Below are positions 4,323 to 6,346 of a DNA stretch of 6,346 nt, in pieces; position 1 is the first letter of the stretch, and the number at the start of each line of letters is the position of its first letter. The DNA lies in the NCBI GenBank assembly GCA_024762915.1, contig JANTGL010000159.1:1-6346 (forward strand). Direction: 5' to 3'. A program made the translations under genes and the position numbers. This stretch comes from Bacteroidales bacterium (GTDB taxonomy: Bacteria; Bacteroidota; Bacteroidia; Bacteroidales; JAADGE01). The notes beneath the pieces were generated by a model, which worked only from the letters and a program-made list of their open reading frames with translations, was not told the origin of the DNA and did no database searches.

Positions 4323-6346
4323 CTATTTCGCATCCCAAAGCAAAGCAATATCGACATCAAAAATATCCGAACGCCTCGGTTTGATATAAAACGGATCAAT
4401 TTGATAATTTTCGATATTAAATTTTTCTTTTATCAAATCAATATCGCGTGCCAAGTCGCTTCTTAATTCCTGCATGTCATTTTTTACCTGTAATATTTCC
4501 TGTTCGGCACGTCTGACGTCGGCTTTTTCTTTTGCAATCTTCGAAGCACTGCTGAGTCCGCTGTTTACTCGACGCTTTGTGCCGCCGCCGATAAAAGAAC
4601 CCAAAACCGCCATTCCGAGTGACATTGCCGTATCGGTTCGTTTTGCCGAAACATCCGATTTTTCTTTATCGAGTTTAATCATCAGGCGTTCGTATTTATC
4701 TTGCAGTCGGTCGCCTTTCGTTCCGTATTTTGTTCGTAATTTTTCAACGGCTTCGGCTTTTCGGTCACGTAAAATATCAAGCAATCGCACTTTAAAATCT
4801 CTTAATCTTTCGCCCGGTTTTGATTCGGTTTTTAATGCCGTGCATTTATACAATTCGAGTTTGTTGCTGCGGTATAAAAAATCCGAAAATGCGTTTTCCA
4901 AAGCTTTGAAGTTCTTTTGTTCTTCAATAAAAGAAGGCAAAGTATAAAAACGGCTTTGTTCCGTCGGTTTTTTATCGAAAAGTTGTGCATCAAAATCAAA
5001 ATTTTCACCGTTTGCAAAATCTAATTCCGTTAAATCATCTCTGAGGTAATAGCGTTTAGAAACGGTTTTCTCTTTATCAATTCCGCGTGTTGCATTAACG
5101 AATTTTACTTTTCCTTCGGCAAGCAAATACGGTTCGTAAGCAATGTCTTTTCCGAATGCCGTATTTACGGAATAATATTGCGGAATTTCTTCCGAAACAA
5201 TGGATTGAACAACATTTGCTCCGCTGTCGGATGTGTTGGATTGCTTAACCGGTGCGGATGTTTGCTTGTTCTCTTTTTTTGCGTCTTCCGATTTTCCTTT
5301 TTTGTCCGCCATTAATTTTCGGACTTCTTTTTTAGAAAGCGGACCTCTCAAATAAGACAAAACCCAACGGGTTTGCATCAGTTTTAAACGGTCTTCGTGA
5401 GCACTTTTAAATAAGAACACCCGACTTTGAATGTTCGAAAGCAGACTTTCTATTTCCTTTTTATCTAAAGACCCTTCATCGCTTTTCAGCAAACCGTCCA
5501 TCACGCGTTCTTTGTCTTGTTTGGTTTGAAGCCGACCGATAAACCAAGTTCCGATATTCGATAATCCTTTGTAATCGAGGTCAATCGGATTTTGTGTCGC
5601 TAAAATAACGCTGATACCGAAAGCTCTGGCTTGTTTCAGAAGCAACAACATCGGTTTTTTGGAAGGCGGATTTCCCACGGCGGGAAAATACCCGAATATT
5701 TCATCCATATAAAGCAATGCTTTTAAGGAAGACGTTCCGCTTTGTTGTCGCATCCAACTGATGTATCGGTTTAAAAATAAGGTTACGAAAAACATTCGTT
5801 GACTTTCATCCAGATGTGAAATGGATAAAATCGAAACTTTTGCTTTACCGTCTTTCGTATATAATAAATTTTGAATGTCGAGATTTTCGCCTTCCGTCCA
5901 AGCGGCAAATCCCGGACTTGCCAATACGGTATTCAATTTCATTGCCAAATCCAAACGGTCTTTTTGGTCGTAAAAACTTTTTAAAGGCAAAACACCGATT
6001 TTATCGAAAGGCGGATTGGTAACATAACCGATAAGTTCTTCCAGTGTGATGCTGATGCCTTTTCGCCAAAGATGCGAGAAAACAGAAGACAGTAACAAAT
6101 ACTCTTTGCTTTGCAAAATATCGCCTTTAATGTTTACCAAAGCCAAAATGCTGCTGACGGTTGAATTGATAACGGACGTAAAAGTATCCGGGTCGTCAAT
6201 TGTATCTTCCGAAGGAGCATCGAAACTGCTTAATACGGAAAGTTGGACGCCGGCAGAACTTCCGGGGGTGTAAATCACATATTCGGCATTTTCTTTCAGC
6301 CGTTTAATTCGTGATTTATCCTGATGCCACGATTGAATGCCTTTAT
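4323..6346 (-). CDS. HerA-like ATPase with C-terminal helical region, N-terminus beyond window edge
   Basis: The frame is open from the right edge (first whole codon 6344-6342) to TAG at 4325-4323, giving 673 visible residues. An apparent GTG start at 6278 is internal, because the frame continues upstream as KENAEYVIYTPGSSAG. The visible part begins after the expected Walker A motif. The conserved HerA/FtsK-type core includes KVSILSISHLDE (169-180), Walker B LLYMDEI (210-216) with catalytic Glu215, KQARAFGISVILATQNP (237-253), and NIGTWFIGRL (263-272), whose Arg271 is a candidate finger residue. Residues about 340-385 are a Lys/Glu/Ser-rich linker. The C-terminal third is family-specific: a helical, coiled-coil-like stretch (about 505-570), a glycine-rich hydrophobic patch SLGMAVLGSFIGGG (575-588), another charged helix (about 600-640), and DPFYIKPRRSDI near the end. 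HerA-like ATPases form hexamers that move DNA or other polymers, in repair with NurA or in defence with Sir2-like or DUF4297 partners. The specific job and partner of this one cannot be seen. Confidence 0.85.
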   Translation of the reverse strand, partial: KGIQSWHQDKSRIKRLKENAEYVIYTPGSSAGVQLSVLSSFDAPSEDTIDDPDTFTSVINSTVSSILALVNIKGDILQSKEYLLLSSVFSHLWRKGISITLEELIGYVTNPPFDKIGVLPLKSFYDQKDRLDLAMKLNTVLASPGFAAWTEGENLDIQNLLYTKDGKAKVSILSISHLDESQRMFFVTLFLNRYISWMRQQSGTSSLKALLYMDEIFGYFPAVGNPPSKKPMLLLLKQARAFGISVILATQNPIDLDYKGLSNIGTWFIGRLQTKQDKERVMDGLLKSDEGSLDKKEIESLLSNIQSRVFLFKSAHEDRLKLMQTRWVLSYLRGPLSKKEVRKLMADKKGKSEDAKKENKQTSAPVKQSNTSDSGANVVQSIVSEEIPQYYSVNTAFGKDIAYEPYLLAEGKVKFVNATRGIDKEKTVSKRYYLRDDLTELDFANGENFDFDAQLFDKKPTEQSRFYTLPSFIEEQKNFKALENAFSDFLYRSNKLELYKCTALKTESKPGERLRDFKVRLLDILRDRKAEAVEKLRTKYGTKGDRLQDKYERLMIKLDKEKSDVSAKRTDTAMSLGMAVLGSFIGGGTKRRVNSGLSSASKIAKEKADVRRAEQEILQVKNDMQELRSDLARDIDLIKEKFNIENYQIDPFYIKPRRSDIFDVDIALLWDAK

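Noticed and set aside
4474..4947. A 157-codon open frame on the plus strand opposite the HerA-like gene.
   Set aside because: It lies wholly antisense to a gene with clear family motifs, its product is Ser/Phe/Arg-rich low-quality sequence, and it has no promoter-like box.
6276..6278. GTG as the start codon of the HerA-like gene.
   Set aside because: The same frame stays open to the window edge, and the residues before it fit the family, so the gene continues beyond 6346.
1..6346. CRISPR array, tRNA, rRNA, integrase or transposase genes.
   Set aside because: I found no regularly spaced repeats with unique spacers, no cloverleaf-like conserved segments and no recombinase motifs in any frame.

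Overview
The window most likely comes from a member of the Bacteroidota. The DNA is AT-rich. Start codons are preceded by A-rich sequence rather than a Shine-Dalgarno motif. Several genes have a Bacteroidota-type -7 box (TAnnTTTG) upstream, and the first gene encodes a lipoprotein with the SCKKDD N-terminus typical of this phylum. I cannot name the genus.

Layout, left to right. (1) Positions 1-688, minus strand: the N-terminal 229 residues of a lipoprotein built from COG4315/Lipoprotein_15-type repeats; its C-terminus lies beyond the left edge. (2) Positions 689-1106: a 418-bp divergent intergenic region with no gene. It holds a tandem 21-bp-period repeat that resembles a LytTR-type regulator site, a 107-bp segment bounded by 17-bp inverted repeats, and two promoter-like sequences pointing right. 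(3) Positions 1107-2378, plus strand: a polytopic membrane protein of the MgtC/SapB-DUF4010 family. (4) Positions 2379-2583: an AT-rich spacer with about 40-bp imperfect repeats, a perfect -7 box and a palindrome just before the next start. (5) Positions 2584-3657, plus strand: a Fic-family enzyme (predicted AMP transferase) with an N-terminal inhibitory motif and a C-terminal winged helix. (6) Positions 3739-4224, plus strand: a short TrmO/TsaA tRNA-modification methyltransferase. (7) Positions 4225-4322: a convergent spacer with two short hairpin repeats. (8) Positions 4323-6346, minus strand: the C-terminal 673 residues of a large HerA-like ATPase; its N-terminus, including the expected Walker A motif, lies beyond the right edge.

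The genes do not form an obvious pathway or operon. Each plus-strand gene has its own spacer, usually with its own promoter-like box, and the ATPase runs opposite to them. The Fic gene and its spacer look more AT-rich (about 27% G+C in a hand-counted line) than the MgtC-like and HerA-like genes (about 37-38%), so it may be an acquired single-gene module. I see no complete new multi-gene system. The most interesting items are the repeat/palindrome array in front of the Fic gene, the LytTR-like site between the divergent genes, the inverted-repeat element beside it, and the truncated HerA-like ATPase, whose partners would lie outside the window.
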